A stretch of 64,000 bases of DNA from Stappia albiluteola (GTDB lineage Bacteria; Pseudomonadota; Alphaproteobacteria; Rhizobiales; Stappiaceae), in NCBI RefSeq assembly GCF_014050225.1, contig NZ_JACFXV010000063.1, positions 89,635 to 153,634 on the forward strand, given 5' to 3'. Position numbers and translations under genes: made by a program. A model generated the notes under the pieces. The model worked only from the letters and a program-made list of their open reading frames with translations, was not told where the DNA came from and did not search any database. Position 1 is the stretch's first letter; each line of letters opens with the position of its first letter. Shown piece after piece: positions 42,291-51,700 of the stretch.

Positions 42291-42811
42291 CTGCGAAGTT
42301 CCCGGCCGAGCCAGGACAGCACGGGATCGTGGATACCGAGCTGCTCCAGGTGATCGGCGGTGTTCAGGACATATTCCGGATTGGCGCCCGATTGGCCGAC
42401 TGCGCCGCTGACCATGCGCAGCAGACGGTCGCGCGGCAGAACGCCCGCATATTGCGGATGGCTGCGGTCGACCAGATAGGTGGTTGCGGTGACCCGGGTT
42501 GCGGAACCGTCCTCGAGCCGGATCGGCCGCTCCGCTTCGCGATAGATCATCGTGACCTGTTCGCGCGCGCGCAGATATTCGATAACCTCGCCCCGCTTTT
42601 CGGCGCTGATGCGGAAGGCCATGCCGCGGCAGGCGCCGCCACGGTCGAGGCCGAGCACCAGGCCGGGTCTTTCCTCGGTGCCGCGATGCACCCAGGAATA
42701 GACGCAAAGCGAGCGGTGCGCCCCGTGCAGCAAGGCCGGCGTCGCTTCCTCATAGGCAAAGCCCGGCCGCCACATCAGCGAGCCGTATCCGAATATCCAG
42801 AAGTCCCGCAT
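42281..42811 (-). CDS. Gamma-glutamylcyclotransferase (ChaC-like)
   Basis: A 176-residue protein starting MRDFWIFGYGSLMWRPGF, which holds the family Y-G-S-L substrate loop. The catalytic Glu lies in the YLRAREQV region, and VTATTYLVDRSHPQYAG follows. ChaC-type enzymes split gamma-glutamyl peptides such as glutathione into 5-oxoproline. The longer frame to 43075 is rejected because the extra N-terminus has no family match. Confidence 0.88.
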   Translation of the reverse strand: MRDFWIFGYGSLMWRPGFAYEEATPALLHGAHRSLCVYSWVHRGTEERPGLVLGLDRGGACRGMAFRISAEKRGEVIEYLRAREQVTMIYREAERPIRLEDGSATRVTATTYLVDRSHPQYAGVLPRDRLLRMVSGAVGQSGANPEYVLNTADHLEQLGIHDPVLSWLGRELRSQA

Positions 42812-43049
42812 GAACCGTCCTGACCGTCCCTGATTTGGTCGATGCGCGGCGCAATCGGCTATCAGCATGTGCCGGCCGATGCAATGGCCATGACAGGATT
42901 GTTGGATCGGATCGCGCAAAAGTGGGGCGCGGCAGGGTTCCGGACCGGAGGCGAAACGATATCGCGGCTCAATCGGCATGACGCAGGCTGACGGATGGGT
43001 TATGGGCTGTAGCGAAATCTCCATACGATCCAGCGCGACAGGAACAGCC

Positions 43050-44072
43050 ATGCAGCCCATTTCGCCCGCTCGCAAGCCCTCCCGACGCGGCTACTATGTC
43101 GTGATCGCGCTTGTGCTGATCGTTGTCGGCGGCTGGTCGGCCTATTGGACCGCCGGGCGCGGCATTGCCGCCGATATTCTGCGCAATGCCAAGAAGGTTG
43201 CGGCAGCCGAGGGCGGCGAACTCGCATGTTCCGACCAGGCGCTTGGCGGTTTTCCGTTCCGCTTTGAATTGTCCTGCCGTCCGCTGCAGATCGCAGATGC
43301 CAGGGGCAACCGCGCAACGCTTCGGGCCCTCAGGGGGATAGCGCTGGCCTATAACCCGAAGCATCTGATCCTCGAAGCGGATGGACCGCTTGAAGCAAGC
43401 GGCGCGACGCCGCGTCCGATGTCCCTGTCTGCGGGCTGGGAAAGTGCGCGGTCCAGCTTGCGCATCGGCGAGGGCTCGGTCGAGCGCGTGGACGCAGTAT
43501 TCGACCTGCCCCGGTTCACCCTGACGGATGCGGCGATCGGCGCGGCCGGGCTGTCTGCGCAATCGATCGAGGTTCACGCACGTCGGGTTCGGACGGATTC
43601 CGACGGGCTCGATATCGCGCTATTGGCGAAGGGGGCCGCCGTTCCCCAGCTATCTGCCGGCGTCGACGCCGAACTGGTGCTGAGCCTGCCCCGGGGCGGG
43701 CCGCTGCTCGCCGGCGGGAAGGAGTTCGCGGCCTATCTTTCAGGCGACGAGCCGGTGCGCATCACCTCGCTCAGGCTGTCGAGCGGCGCCTCCAGCCTGC
43801 AAGGCCATGGCGCCTTGACGTTCAATGCGGATGGAATGCCATCGGGCGAGGTCATGCTGACGGTGGCCGGTAGCGAGCAGCTCGCGGCCACGCTCGCTCC
43901 GTTCTTTCCCGCTGAAAGCACGGTGCCGACCGCCTTGCAGGGCGCAGTGCTCGGGCTTGGCGGACAGACCACCCTCGATGGCGAACCGGCGCGAAGCGTC
44001 ACCGTCAGCATCGACAACGGGCGCGCCCGCGTCGGCCTGGTCCCGCTTGGAACCCTGCCGCCGATGTTTTGA
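43050..44072 (+). CDS. DUF2125 envelope protein
   Basis: A 340-residue protein with one N-terminal membrane anchor (GYYVVIALVLIVVGGWSAYW) and a long extracytoplasmic beta-rich part with two conserved cysteines (LACSDQALGGFPFRFELSC). That spacing is the hallmark of DUF2125, an alphaproteobacterial family without known activity. ATG at 43050 has AGGAAC upstream. Confidence 0.85.
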   Translation: MQPISPARKPSRRGYYVVIALVLIVVGGWSAYWTAGRGIAADILRNAKKVAAAEGGELACSDQALGGFPFRFELSCRPLQIADARGNRATLRALRGIALAYNPKHLILEADGPLEASGATPRPMSLSAGWESARSSLRIGEGSVERVDAVFDLPRFTLTDAAIGAAGLSAQSIEVHARRVRTDSDGLDIALLAKGAAVPQLSAGVDAELVLSLPRGGPLLAGGKEFAAYLSGDEPVRITSLRLSSGASSLQGHGALTFNADGMPSGEVMLTVAGSEQLAATLAPFFPAESTVPTALQGAVLGLGGQTTLDGEPARSVTVSIDNGRARVGLVPLGTLPPMF

Positions 44073-44086
44073 AGCAGCCGTGTGGT

Positions 44087-44548
44087 TCAGCGCGAGGCGA
44101 GCCGGTCGATCGGGATCACGTAGCCTTTCCAGCCGGCGGGCTCGGCGATCTTGTCGTAGAGCGCCACGGCCGGTGCGTTCTTGCCGGGCACGATCCAGCG
44201 CAATTCCATCCAGCCGCGGCTTTGGCCTTCATTGACCAGCGACTCGATGATCCGGCGCGCGATGCCCTGCTGGCGGTCTTCCGGGCGGACATAGATTTCG
44301 TCGATCTGGCCCACGCGCAGGCCGGTGATGATCTCCGGCAGGTCGAAGAATATGGCAAAGCCGACGATTTCCTGGTCCCTGAACGCACCTACGACCTCCG
44401 CCGTGCGGTCGTTGAGGATACGCTCGGCGTAGAACTGGTCGGGCCGACGGGGCGCGCCGCGCCTTTGCGCCTGGGCGTAGGCGGCAATCAGCGGCGCCAG
44501 CTGCAGTGCGTCTTCCGGGCCAAGCGCCTTGATATCGACTTTGGTCAT
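44087..44548 (-). CDS. GNAT-family N-acetyltransferase
   Basis: A 153-residue acetyltransferase. Segments include VVGAFRDQEIVGFAIFFDLP (strands 2-3), IDEIYVRPEDRQQGIARRII (strand 4 and the acetyl-CoA loop), and ELRWIVPGKNAPAVALYDKI (motif B). The substrate is unknown. It is convergent with the DUF2125 gene. Confidence 0.86.
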   Translation of the reverse strand: MTKVDIKALGPEDALQLAPLIAAYAQAQRRGAPRRPDQFYAERILNDRTAEVVGAFRDQEIVGFAIFFDLPEIITGLRVGQIDEIYVRPEDRQQGIARRIIESLVNEGQSRGWMELRWIVPGKNAPAVALYDKIAEPAGWKGYVIPIDRLASR

Positions 44549-44732
44549 GCAATCTCCGCAGGCGGATGGGACTTCAGGGCCTCCGGGGCGAGGCGATCCG
44601 GCGCACCTTGACGCGATTGAAAGCTCCGATCAAGAGCGCCGAAATACGGGAGCGCTTCCGCCGCTTGCCCGGCGGCATATTCCGACGCAATATCCCGCCG
44701 CCCGCCCAACTCCCTCGTCGCAAAGCGTCAGA

Positions 44733-45680
44733 ATGTCCGTGTCCCAGATCGTTGCACCTTCTTCCGCCCCCGCCTCGCGGCTTCGCGCCACCTTGATCGG
44801 CCTGACGGCAGTGCTGATGTGGTCCGCGCTCGGTCTCTTCGGCGCCGCTTCCGGCAAGGTGCCGCCGTTCCTTCTCAATGCGCTCTGCTTCGGCATTTCG
44901 GGGTTAGCCGCCACGGTATATGTCCTGTCACGTCCCGGCGGCGCTGCATTGCTGCGCCAGCCGCTGCGCGTGTGGGCCTTCGGCACGGCAGGGCTTTTCG
45001 GCTTTCACTTCTTCTATTTCACCGCCATCCGCAATGCGCCGCCGGTCGATGCCAACCTCATCAACTACACGTGGCCGCTGCTGATCGTGGTCTTCTCGGC
45101 GCTTCTGCCCGGCGAACGCCTGAAGCCGCACCATGTCGTCGGCGCGCTGCTCGGTCTCGGCGGCGCGGCCCTGCTGGTGACGGGCGGTAGCGGTCTCTCC
45201 TTCGATCCCGTTTATGGGTTCGGCTATCTCGCCGCCGTTTGCTCCGCGCTGTTCTGGTCGAGCTATTCGGTATTGTCGCGGAGGCTTGCGGCCGTTCCGA
45301 CGCAGGTGGTGGCCGGCTTTTGCCTTGCCACGTCCGCGCTGTCCCTCATCTGCCACCTTGCGCTGGAGGAGACCGTCTGGCCGCAAGGGGCGAGCGAATG
45401 GCTGGCGGTTCTGGGGCTCGCCGCGTTTCCCGTCGGGCTCGCCTTTTTCACATGGGATATCGGGGTCAAGCGGGGCGACATCCAGGTGCTCGGCGCCGGC
45501 GCCTATGCCGCGCCGCTGCTGTCCACGCTGTTGCTGATTGCCGCGGGCTACGGCGAGTTCACGCTCGTCGTCGCGATTGCGTGCCTTGCCATCACCCTTG
45601 GTGCGTTCATCGCCGCCAGGGACCTGTTGTTGCGCCGCTCCGCCGAACGGCCAGTGGTGAAGGCGCCCGGCAGGGGCTAG
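44733..45680 (+). CDS. EamA-family exporter of the drug/metabolite transporter superfamily
   Basis: A 315-residue protein with ten predicted helices in two EamA repeats (GLTAVLMWSALGLFGAASG, and LAAVCSALFWSSYSVLSRR). YddG-like aromatic-amino-acid exporters are close in layout, but the substrate cannot be set. ATG at 44733 begins the usual N-terminus; the frame is open 68 codons further upstream without family similarity. It is followed by the malyl-CoA enzyme gene 47 bp later. Confidence 0.85.
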   Translation: MSVSQIVAPSSAPASRLRATLIGLTAVLMWSALGLFGAASGKVPPFLLNALCFGISGLAATVYVLSRPGGAALLRQPLRVWAFGTAGLFGFHFFYFTAIRNAPPVDANLINYTWPLLIVVFSALLPGERLKPHHVVGALLGLGGAALLVTGGSGLSFDPVYGFGYLAAVCSALFWSSYSVLSRRLAAVPTQVVAGFCLATSALSLICHLALEETVWPQGASEWLAVLGLAAFPVGLAFFTWDIGVKRGDIQVLGAGAYAAPLLSTLLLIAAGYGEFTLVVAIACLAITLGAFIAARDLLLRRSAERPVVKAPGRG

Positions 45681-45727
45681 GTTCCCGGGATACCCGTCGC
45701 GCAATTCCCAAAAGGAGCAGCAAGCCG

Positions 45728-46639
45728 ATGACCAGCCCCGTCGCCTTTCGCCCTCGCCGCAGCGTGCTCTATATGCCGGGCTCGAACGCGCGGGCGCTCG
45801 ACAAGGCGAAGACGCTCGCCGCCGATGCGCTGATCCTCGACCTTGAGGATGCCGTGGCGCCAGATGCCAAGGATGTCGCGCGCACACAGGTGGCTGCCGC
45901 CGTTTCCGGCGGCGGATACGGTCACCGCGAGCTGATCATCCGCATCAACGGTCTCGATACCGCCTGGGGCAGCGACGACCTCGAAATGGCGATCGCCGCG
46001 AGGCCGGATGCCATCCTGATTCCGAAGGTTTCAAGCCCCGTCGATCTGGAGCGGGTGGCAAGCAGGGTCAACGGCGCGCATGCGCCGGCGAGCGTCAAGC
46101 TCTGGGCGATGATGGAAACGCCGCTCGCCATGCTGAACGCCGGTGCGATTGCCGCGGCCGCCGTCAATCCGGAAACGCGCCTTGCCTGCTTCGTCATGGG
46201 CACCAACGATCTGGCTAAGGAAACCCGGGCGAGGATCGTGCCGGGCCGCGCGCCGATGATGTCCTGGCTGATGGCCTGCGTCGCGGCGGCCCGCGCCTAC
46301 GGGCTCGATATCATCGACGGCGTTTACAACGCGCTCGGCGATCAGGAAGGTTTCGAGGCGGAGTGCGTGGCTGCGGCCGAGATGGGCATGGACGGCAAGA
46401 CGCTGATCCATCCCAGGCAGGTGGATCCGGCAAACAGCGCCTTCTCGCCGGCGGCAAGCGAGGTCGACTGGGCGCGCCGCATCATCGCAGAGTTCGAGAA
46501 GCCGGAAAATGCCGCCAAGGGCGCCATCCAGGTGGAAGGCCGGATGGTGGAGCGCCTGCATGCCGAGATGGGGTGCCGTGTCGTCGCCCTTGCGGAAGCG
46601 ATTGCCGCGCGCGGCCTGGAGCGGGATGGCGAAAAGTGA
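45728..46639 (+). CDS. HpcH/HpaI-CitE family CoA lyase (malyl-CoA lyase/thioesterase type)
   Basis: A 303-residue TIM-barrel enzyme. The N-terminus RPRRSVLYMPGSNARALDKA, metal/CoA site ALILDLEDAVAPD, strand LWAMMETPLAM, FVMGTNDLAKE and the terminal MDGKTLIHPRQV are typical of the CitE-like group. Members cleave or hydrolyse malyl-CoA-type esters. Resemblance is stronger to the (3S)-malyl-CoA thioesterase (Mcl2) group than to Mcl1, based on the first 40 residues as I recall them. With ccr and ecm elsewhere in this window it would complete part of the ethylmalonyl-CoA cycle. Confidence 0.82.
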   Translation: MTSPVAFRPRRSVLYMPGSNARALDKAKTLAADALILDLEDAVAPDAKDVARTQVAAAVSGGGYGHRELIIRINGLDTAWGSDDLEMAIAARPDAILIPKVSSPVDLERVASRVNGAHAPASVKLWAMMETPLAMLNAGAIAAAAVNPETRLACFVMGTNDLAKETRARIVPGRAPMMSWLMACVAAARAYGLDIIDGVYNALGDQEGFEAECVAAAEMGMDGKTLIHPRQVDPANSAFSPAASEVDWARRIIAEFEKPENAAKGAIQVEGRMVERLHAEMGCRVVALAEAIAARGLERDGEK

Positions 46640-46723
46640 GAGCGGTTTTCGCCTGAAATCCCGCTCTAAATATATAGGATCGATCACGTTTTATGAGATT
46701 GGATCGAATCGATCCGATCTCAT
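46639..46723. repeat. Two intergenic inverted repeats after the malyl-CoA enzyme gene
   Basis: A 7-bp stem (AGAGCGG with CCGCTCT) at 46639-46667 is followed by a 15-bp palindrome at 46693-46723. Its arms ATGAGATTGGATCGA and TCGATCCGATCTCAT surround one base with a single G-T mismatch. The long palindrome resembles dispersed intergenic repeats I recall from rhizobia. It lacks a T tract on the plus strand. Confidence 0.55.
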
Positions 46724-46745
46724 CGCGATCCGGGCCGACCGGACC

Positions 46746-47387
46746 TCAGCCCTGCTCTTCCTTCTCGTCCAGTGAATGGCGGTGGATCAGCGGCAACTGG
46801 GCGATGGTGAAGACGAGGGTGATCGGCATCATGCCGAACACCTTGAAGGAAACCCAGAAGTCGGTCGAGAAGCTGCGCCAGATAACCTCGTTCAGTCCTG
46901 CAAGGAACAGGAAGAACACGCCCCAGCGAAAGGTCAGCTTGCGCCAGCCGTCGTCGTCCAGCCGGAACACGCTGTCGAAGACGTAGCCGAGCAGCGATTT
47001 GCCGAAGAAAAGTCCGCCGAGCAGGATGCCGCCGAACAGCAGGTTGACGATCGTCGGCTTCAGCTTGATGAAAAGCTCGTCATGCAGCAGCAGCGTCAGC
47101 GCGCCGAAGACGAGAACCACGACGCCGGACACGACCGGCATGATCGGCAGCCGCCTCGTCAGCACATAGGAAACGACGAGCGAAAGCGTGATCGCCGCCA
47201 TGAAGACGGCGGTTGCAAGGAAAATCGGACCGCCGAGCCCCTGCAAGGCGGGAAAAGCCGAGACGATCGCTTCTCCGCGCGCATTGGCGAAGAAGAACAG
47301 GGCGAGCGGACCCATTTCCAGCAGCAGTTTCAGGAGCGGCGACAGCTCCTTGCGGTCGGGTGCATTGGGTCCGTGTTCGAATTCCAT
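46746..47387 (-). CDS. yciB: Inner-membrane septation protein A (YciB/IspZ)
   Basis: A 213-residue polytopic protein. Family text is visible: [37 protein letters not shown] and [16 protein letters not shown]-type segments. YciB is needed for normal septation and envelope integrity in other proteobacteria. ATG at 47387 gives the standard length; the longer frame to 47525 reads into ftsY. Confidence 0.9.
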   Translation of the reverse strand: MEFEHGPNAPDRKELSPLLKLLLEMGPLALFFFANARGEAIVSAFPALQGLGGPIFLATAVFMAAITLSLVVSYVLTRRLPIMPVVSGVVVLVFGALTLLLHDELFIKLKPTIVNLLFGGILLGGLFFGKSLLGYVFDSVFRLDDDGWRKLTFRWGVFFLFLAGLNEVIWRSFSTDFWVSFKVFGMMPITLVFTIAQLPLIHRHSLDEKEEQG

Positions 47388-47448
47388 GAAGACTTTATTC
47401 CACTCAACAGGTGTGAAATCAGGGCGAGCGTTCAGACGGCAATCCTGT

Positions 47449-48570
47449 TTAGGCGTCAATTTCGGCAATAGCGCGGGCGAAATCGCGGGCGGTGAAAGGT
47501 TCGAGATCGTCCACCCCCTCGCCAACGCCGATGAAATGCACGGGCATCTTGTGCCTCGCGGCGATGGCCACCAGGATGCCGCCGCGCGCCGTGCCGTCGA
47601 GCTTGGTCATCACCAGGCCGGTGACGCCCGCCGTCTTGCCGAAGATTTCCACCTGGTTCATGGCGTTCTGGCCGGTGGTCGCATCGAGGGTCAGCAGCAC
47701 GCTATGCGGGGCTTCTGCGTCGTATTTGCGGATGACGCGGACGACCTTTTCGAGCTCCGCCATCAGTTCCGCACGGTTCTGCAGGCGACCTGCCGTATCG
47801 ATCAGCAGCACGTCGACGCCCTTGTCGGCGGCTTCCTTCATCGCGTCGAAGACGAGCCCGGCCGCATCCGCGCCGGTGTCGCGGGCAATCACCTCGGCGC
47901 CCGTGCGCGCGCCCCAGATCTTCAGCTGTTCGACCGCCGCCGCGCGGAAGGTATCGCCCGCCGCCAGCATCACCTTGCGGCCCTCGGCGGCGAATTTCGC
48001 CGACAGCTTGCCGATCGTGGTGGTCTTGCCGGTGCCGTTCACGCCAACGACGAGGATGACATGCGGCTTCTTCGCCAGGTCGATCTCGAGCGGCCGGGCG
48101 GTCGGCTCCAGCACTTTCTCGACCTCCTCGGCCAGGATCGTGCGCACGTCCTCGACGGAGATTTCCTTGTCATAGCGACCCTGGGCAAGCCGCCCGGTGA
48201 TCGCCATCGCCGTCTCCACCCCGAGATCCGCCTGGATCAGGATATCCTCAAGCTCCTCAAGCGTGTCGGCGTCGAGCTTGCGCTTGGTGAAGATCGCCGA
48301 AATGCCGCCGGTCAGCGCGGAGGACGAGCGGGAAAGGCCCGAGCGCAGGCGCTTCAGCCAGCTCTGCTTCGGCTGGGGTGCACCCTCGTCCTGCCGGGGC
48401 GAGGGCACCATCGCGGCGGCTTCGCCGGGCTGATCGTCCTGTTCCAGCGCCGTCGCTTCCACTTCCGGAGCGGCTGTCGCCTCGGCTTCGTCTCCGGCGG
48501 GCGCAGGCGCGGGAGCGTCTTCCTTCGCGCCGAAAAGACGGCCGAGCAATCCGCGCTTCTTTTCGCTCAT
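47449..48570 (-). CDS. ftsY: Signal-recognition-particle receptor FtsY
   Basis: A 373-residue SRP GTPase receptor. An acidic N-terminal A domain (about residues 10-60) is followed by the N domain and the G domain: [16 protein letters not shown] (G1), [16 protein letters not shown] (G3), [10 protein letters not shown] (G4), and the C-terminal [12 protein letters not shown]. It docks SRP-ribosome complexes at the membrane. Gene order mtaB-ftsY-yciB is conserved in rhizobia. Confidence 0.95.
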   Translation of the reverse strand: MSEKKRGLLGRLFGAKEDAPAPAPAGDEAEATAAPEVEATALEQDDQPGEAAAMVPSPRQDEGAPQPKQSWLKRLRSGLSRSSSALTGGISAIFTKRKLDADTLEELEDILIQADLGVETAMAITGRLAQGRYDKEISVEDVRTILAEEVEKVLEPTARPLEIDLAKKPHVILVVGVNGTGKTTTIGKLSAKFAAEGRKVMLAAGDTFRAAAVEQLKIWGARTGAEVIARDTGADAAGLVFDAMKEAADKGVDVLLIDTAGRLQNRAELMAELEKVVRVIRKYDAEAPHSVLLTLDATTGQNAMNQVEIFGKTAGVTGLVMTKLDGTARGGILVAIAARHKMPVHFIGVGEGVDDLEPFTARDFARAIAEIDA

Positions 48571-48574
48571 GAAT

Positions 48575-49843
48575 TCACGCCGCCTTTGAAATACGCTCTG
48601 CCAGAAGATGGCGCCCGGTATGACCGGTTATGCGCAACTCCTCAAGGGCGCCCGCATCGCCACCGGGAAATTCGACCTGCGTGAACTGTTCCGTCCGGCC
48701 AAGGCCCGGCTGTTCGACGAGAACGCGGCGCGTGGCCCCGACCTCGCCGGCAAGATGGGCGCCGAGCGCCTGGTCGCCCCTGGCCCTGAGCCGGGCGGCC
48801 CGCTCCTTGACGAGCCCGCGGTCGACCTGCGGCATGCGGGCGGCGGGCGTTCCCGGACGCGGCGAGAACGGGAAGACATGCAGATGCGTCAGCCCGCATT
48901 CGTCCACGATCCCCAGCGAGTTGGCGAACATCTCCTCGGTTTCGGTCGGAAAGCCGGCGATGATGTCGGCGCCGAACACCACGTCGGGGCGCAGCCGCCT
49001 GACGTCCTCGCAGAAACGGATCGTATCGGCGCGCAGGTGCCGGCGCTTCATCCTCTTCAGGATCATGTCGTCGCCTGCCTGCAGCGACAGGTGGAGATGC
49101 GGCATCAGCCGCTCTTCCTCGGCGATCGCCTTCATCAGCGCGTCGTCCGCCTCGATGCTGTCGATGGAGGAAAGCCGCAGCCGGTCGAGCGAGGGCACCA
49201 GCTTCAGGATCTTCAGCGTCAGGTCGCCCAGGCTCGGATTGCCCGGAAGATCGGCGCCGTAGCTGGTGATGTCGACGCCGGTCAGCACGATCTCCCGGTA
49301 GCCGTTGTCGACGAGGCGGCGGATCTGGTCCACCACGACGCCCATCGGCACGGATCGCGAATTGCCCCGGCCATAGGGAATGATGCAGAAGGTGCAGCGG
49401 TGGTCGCAGCCGTTCTGGATCTGCACGAAGGCGCGCGCCCGGCCCTCCAGCCCGTCGATCAGGTGGCCCGCGGTCTCGCGCACGCTCATGATGTCGTTGA
49501 CGCGGACCTTTTCGCTGTCCTCGATGCCGAATTGCGCCACGCGGCCGTAGGAGGCTCTTTCCAGCTTCTCGGTATTGCCGAGCACGAGGTCGACTTCCGC
49601 CATTCCGGCAAAGGTCGCGCTCTCCGTCTGCGCGGCGCAGCCGGTGACGATGATGCGGGCATGCGGGTTGTCGCGGCGGGCCTTGCGGATTGCCTGCCGC
49701 GCCTGGCGAACGGCCTCGTTGGTCACCGCGCAAGTGTTCACCAGCACGGCGTCCTTCAGCCCGGCGGCTTCCGCTTCGCGCTTCATCACCTCGGATTCGT
49801 AGGCGTTGAGGCGGCAGCCGAAAGTGACGACGTCGACGCTCAC
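48575..49843 (-). CDS. mtaB: tRNA t6A37 methylthiotransferase MtaB
   Basis: A 422-residue radical SAM enzyme adding a methylthio group to N6-threonylcarbamoyl-A37 of tRNA. The N-terminal cluster cysteines (TFGCRLNAYE, VNTCAVTNE, VTGCAAQTE) and the radical-SAM motif GCDHRCTFCIIPYGRG are intact, and a TRAM-like C-terminus follows. The GTG start overlaps the dapF stop (GTGA), so the two are coupled; the frame continues to 50107 without family similarity. Confidence 0.94.
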   Translation of the reverse strand: MSVDVVTFGCRLNAYESEVMKREAEAAGLKDAVLVNTCAVTNEAVRQARQAIRKARRDNPHARIIVTGCAAQTESATFAGMAEVDLVLGNTEKLERASYGRVAQFGIEDSEKVRVNDIMSVRETAGHLIDGLEGRARAFVQIQNGCDHRCTFCIIPYGRGNSRSVPMGVVVDQIRRLVDNGYREIVLTGVDITSYGADLPGNPSLGDLTLKILKLVPSLDRLRLSSIDSIEADDALMKAIAEEERLMPHLHLSLQAGDDMILKRMKRRHLRADTIRFCEDVRRLRPDVVFGADIIAGFPTETEEMFANSLGIVDECGLTHLHVFPFSPRPGTPAARMPQVDRGLVKERAARLRARGDQALGAHLAGEVGATRRVLVEQPGLGRTEQFTQVEFPGGDAGALEELRITGHTGRHLLAERISKAA

Positions 49844-50748
49844 TTGACGACCTCCAGCATCGGCTTGTCGCCGGGCGCCGTCTTCTCGAAGGAAAGCGTG
49901 TCGAGGTCGAGCAGGCCTTCGTATTCGATCTCCGTGTCGCCGGTCATCATCACGTGGCCGTTGTCCTCGCGCCATTCGAGTTCCAGCGGGCCGCCGGGAA
50001 GATGCACCGTCACCTTGCGCCCCGTGCGCCTGTCGCGGGCCGCCGCCACGGCAACGGCACAGGCCGCGGTGCCGCAGGCGCGCGTCAGGCCGACGCCGCG
50101 CTCCCACACCTTCACCTCGATCTCCGTGTCCGAGATGACATGGGCGAGCGAGATATTCGCCTTCTGCGGAAAGATCGGGTGGTTTTCGAGCAGCGGGCCG
50201 ATGCGCGAAAGGTCGTAGGCCTCGATATCCTTCACCCAGAAGATCGCATGCGGATTGCCCATGTTGACGCAGGACGGCGTGTGCAGGATCGGCTTGTCGA
50301 TCGGCCCGATCTGCAATTCGATCGCCCGGGTGTCGTGGAATTCCTCCGCCAGCGGGATCTCGTCCCAGGCAAAGCGCGGCACGCCCATGTCGACCGTGAT
50401 GCGGCGCGGCTCGCTCGTCTTCATGGCGATGAGAAGGCCGGCATTGGTGTCGATCGCCGCGCTCGCCAGGCCGCTTTCCTCGATCAGCAGGCGGCCGATG
50501 CAGCGCGTGGCGTTGCCGCAGGCGTCAACCTCGCTGCCGTCGCAATTGTGGATGCGCATGAAGGCGTCGGCGCCCGAACGGGACGGTTCCACGGTGATCA
50601 TCTGGTCGAAGCCGATGCCGTTTTCGCGCTCGCCGATGGCGCGGACCTGCTCGGGGGAAAGACGCACGGGCTCCGTCCGGGCGTCCCAGACAACGAAATC
50701 GTTGCCGAGCCCGTTCATCTTCAGGAAGGGGATGCGTCTGTCGCCCAT
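49840..50748 (-). CDS. dapF: Diaminopimelate epimerase
   Basis: A 302-residue enzyme interconverting LL- and meso-diaminopimelate for lysine and peptidoglycan. Both catalytic cysteines are present (NCDGSEVDACGNATRC and GVGLTRACGTAACAVA), as are the GNDFVVWD start and GNPHAIFWV. It precedes and overlaps mtaB. Confidence 0.96.
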   Translation of the reverse strand: MGDRRIPFLKMNGLGNDFVVWDARTEPVRLSPEQVRAIGERENGIGFDQMITVEPSRSGADAFMRIHNCDGSEVDACGNATRCIGRLLIEESGLASAAIDTNAGLLIAMKTSEPRRITVDMGVPRFAWDEIPLAEEFHDTRAIELQIGPIDKPILHTPSCVNMGNPHAIFWVKDIEAYDLSRIGPLLENHPIFPQKANISLAHVISDTEIEVKVWERGVGLTRACGTAACAVAVAAARDRRTGRKVTVHLPGGPLELEWREDNGHVMMTGDTEIEYEGLLDLDTLSFEKTAPGDKPMLEVVK

Positions 50749-50813
50749 GGGATGCTTTTCGCGCTTGCCGGCACAAGGGCCGGATTGATCGAAACCGGAT
50801 TTCGTCCTGCGGT

Positions 50814-50845
50814 CGGCAGGCTGAAAGCACTTTCAGTGCCTGCCG
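50814..50845. repeat. Intergenic hairpin upstream of dapF
   Basis: An inverted repeat with arms CGGCAGGC-TGAAAG and CTTTCA-GCCTGCCG, with a 2-base bulge. It is a strong secondary structure without a T tract, 66 bp before the dapF start and 69 bp after the L,D-transpeptidase stop. Confidence 0.5.
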
Positions 50846-50913
50846 TCGCACATGGCGACTATATGGCCGAAAATAGCGGCCTTTTCCAGAGCCGCGGCCC
50901 GTCAAAGCTTTTC

Positions 50914-51438
50914 TCAGGCTGCCTCGATGCTCATTGCGGTCTCTTTGCCGACGGACGCGAGGATCTTCAGCATATGAGCGAGCGACACCGCGACGCAGCC
51001 TTCCGTCGGCGAATAGTCCGGTCTCGCGAGGTGGAAGAAGATCGCCGAACCCTTGCCATCGACCGGCGGGAAGAGGTTGTAGTCGAGCACGACGACGATG
51101 TCGTAGAGATGATCTTCCCGCCAAAGCTTCTCATGGCTTCCTGCGAAGGGCAGAAGGACAGGCTGGTTGTAGCAGGGGTCTGCGGGCGCGTCGCACCAGC
51201 CGAGCATCGGGTGCATCGGCTCGACGGGAAGCCTTGTGACGGGTTTGCGAAGCCTGTCCGGGCGATAGTAGACCTTGAGAAGCTCGAATTGACCCAGCGG
51301 CGTGGCGCCGTCGCCTTCGCGCTTGCGCGCTGTCGGGCCGCCACGTCCGATTGCACACGGAATCGTGATCGATCCATGGGTGAGGAGGCCCTGCGCCTTG
51401 TTGGCGGGCCTGCGCCGCACCGTCAGCAATTCCGTCAC
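50914..51438 (-). CDS. L,D-transpeptidase (YkuD-domain) protein
   Basis: A 174-residue YkuD-type protein. The core begins at GSITIPCAIGRGG and contains the active-site motif HLARPDYSPTEGCVAVS with the catalytic Cys after Gly. L,D-transpeptidases form 3-3 peptidoglycan crosslinks or attach lipoproteins, and rhizobia use many paralogues for polar growth. No N-terminal signal is visible, which is unusual for a periplasmic enzyme; an upstream start was not found. Confidence 0.85.
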   Translation of the reverse strand: MTELLTVRRRPANKAQGLLTHGSITIPCAIGRGGPTARKREGDGATPLGQFELLKVYYRPDRLRKPVTRLPVEPMHPMLGWCDAPADPCYNQPVLLPFAGSHEKLWREDHLYDIVVVLDYNLFPPVDGKGSAIFFHLARPDYSPTEGCVAVSLAHMLKILASVGKETAMSIEAA

Positions 51439-51700
51439 TTTTATCGGCTTCCTGTTTCTTGACCCAACGTCATGATGATCGCGGGCCGGGCATTTGCAAG
51501 TTCCTGATAACCCGATGATAAAGGCTGCGTGAAGAAGAATTGACGGCTCGGCCGCGAACGGATCACGATTTGGGCTCGCAAGGGCCTGTTGCGATCATTA
51601 AGTGTCTGGCATCAAATATGTGGCGCTGCGAATATGACAGCGTCGATCTGGCGTCTCGCCGATGTGATCGCCGGTTCGCAGATTCAAGGGAGTGGAAGCC

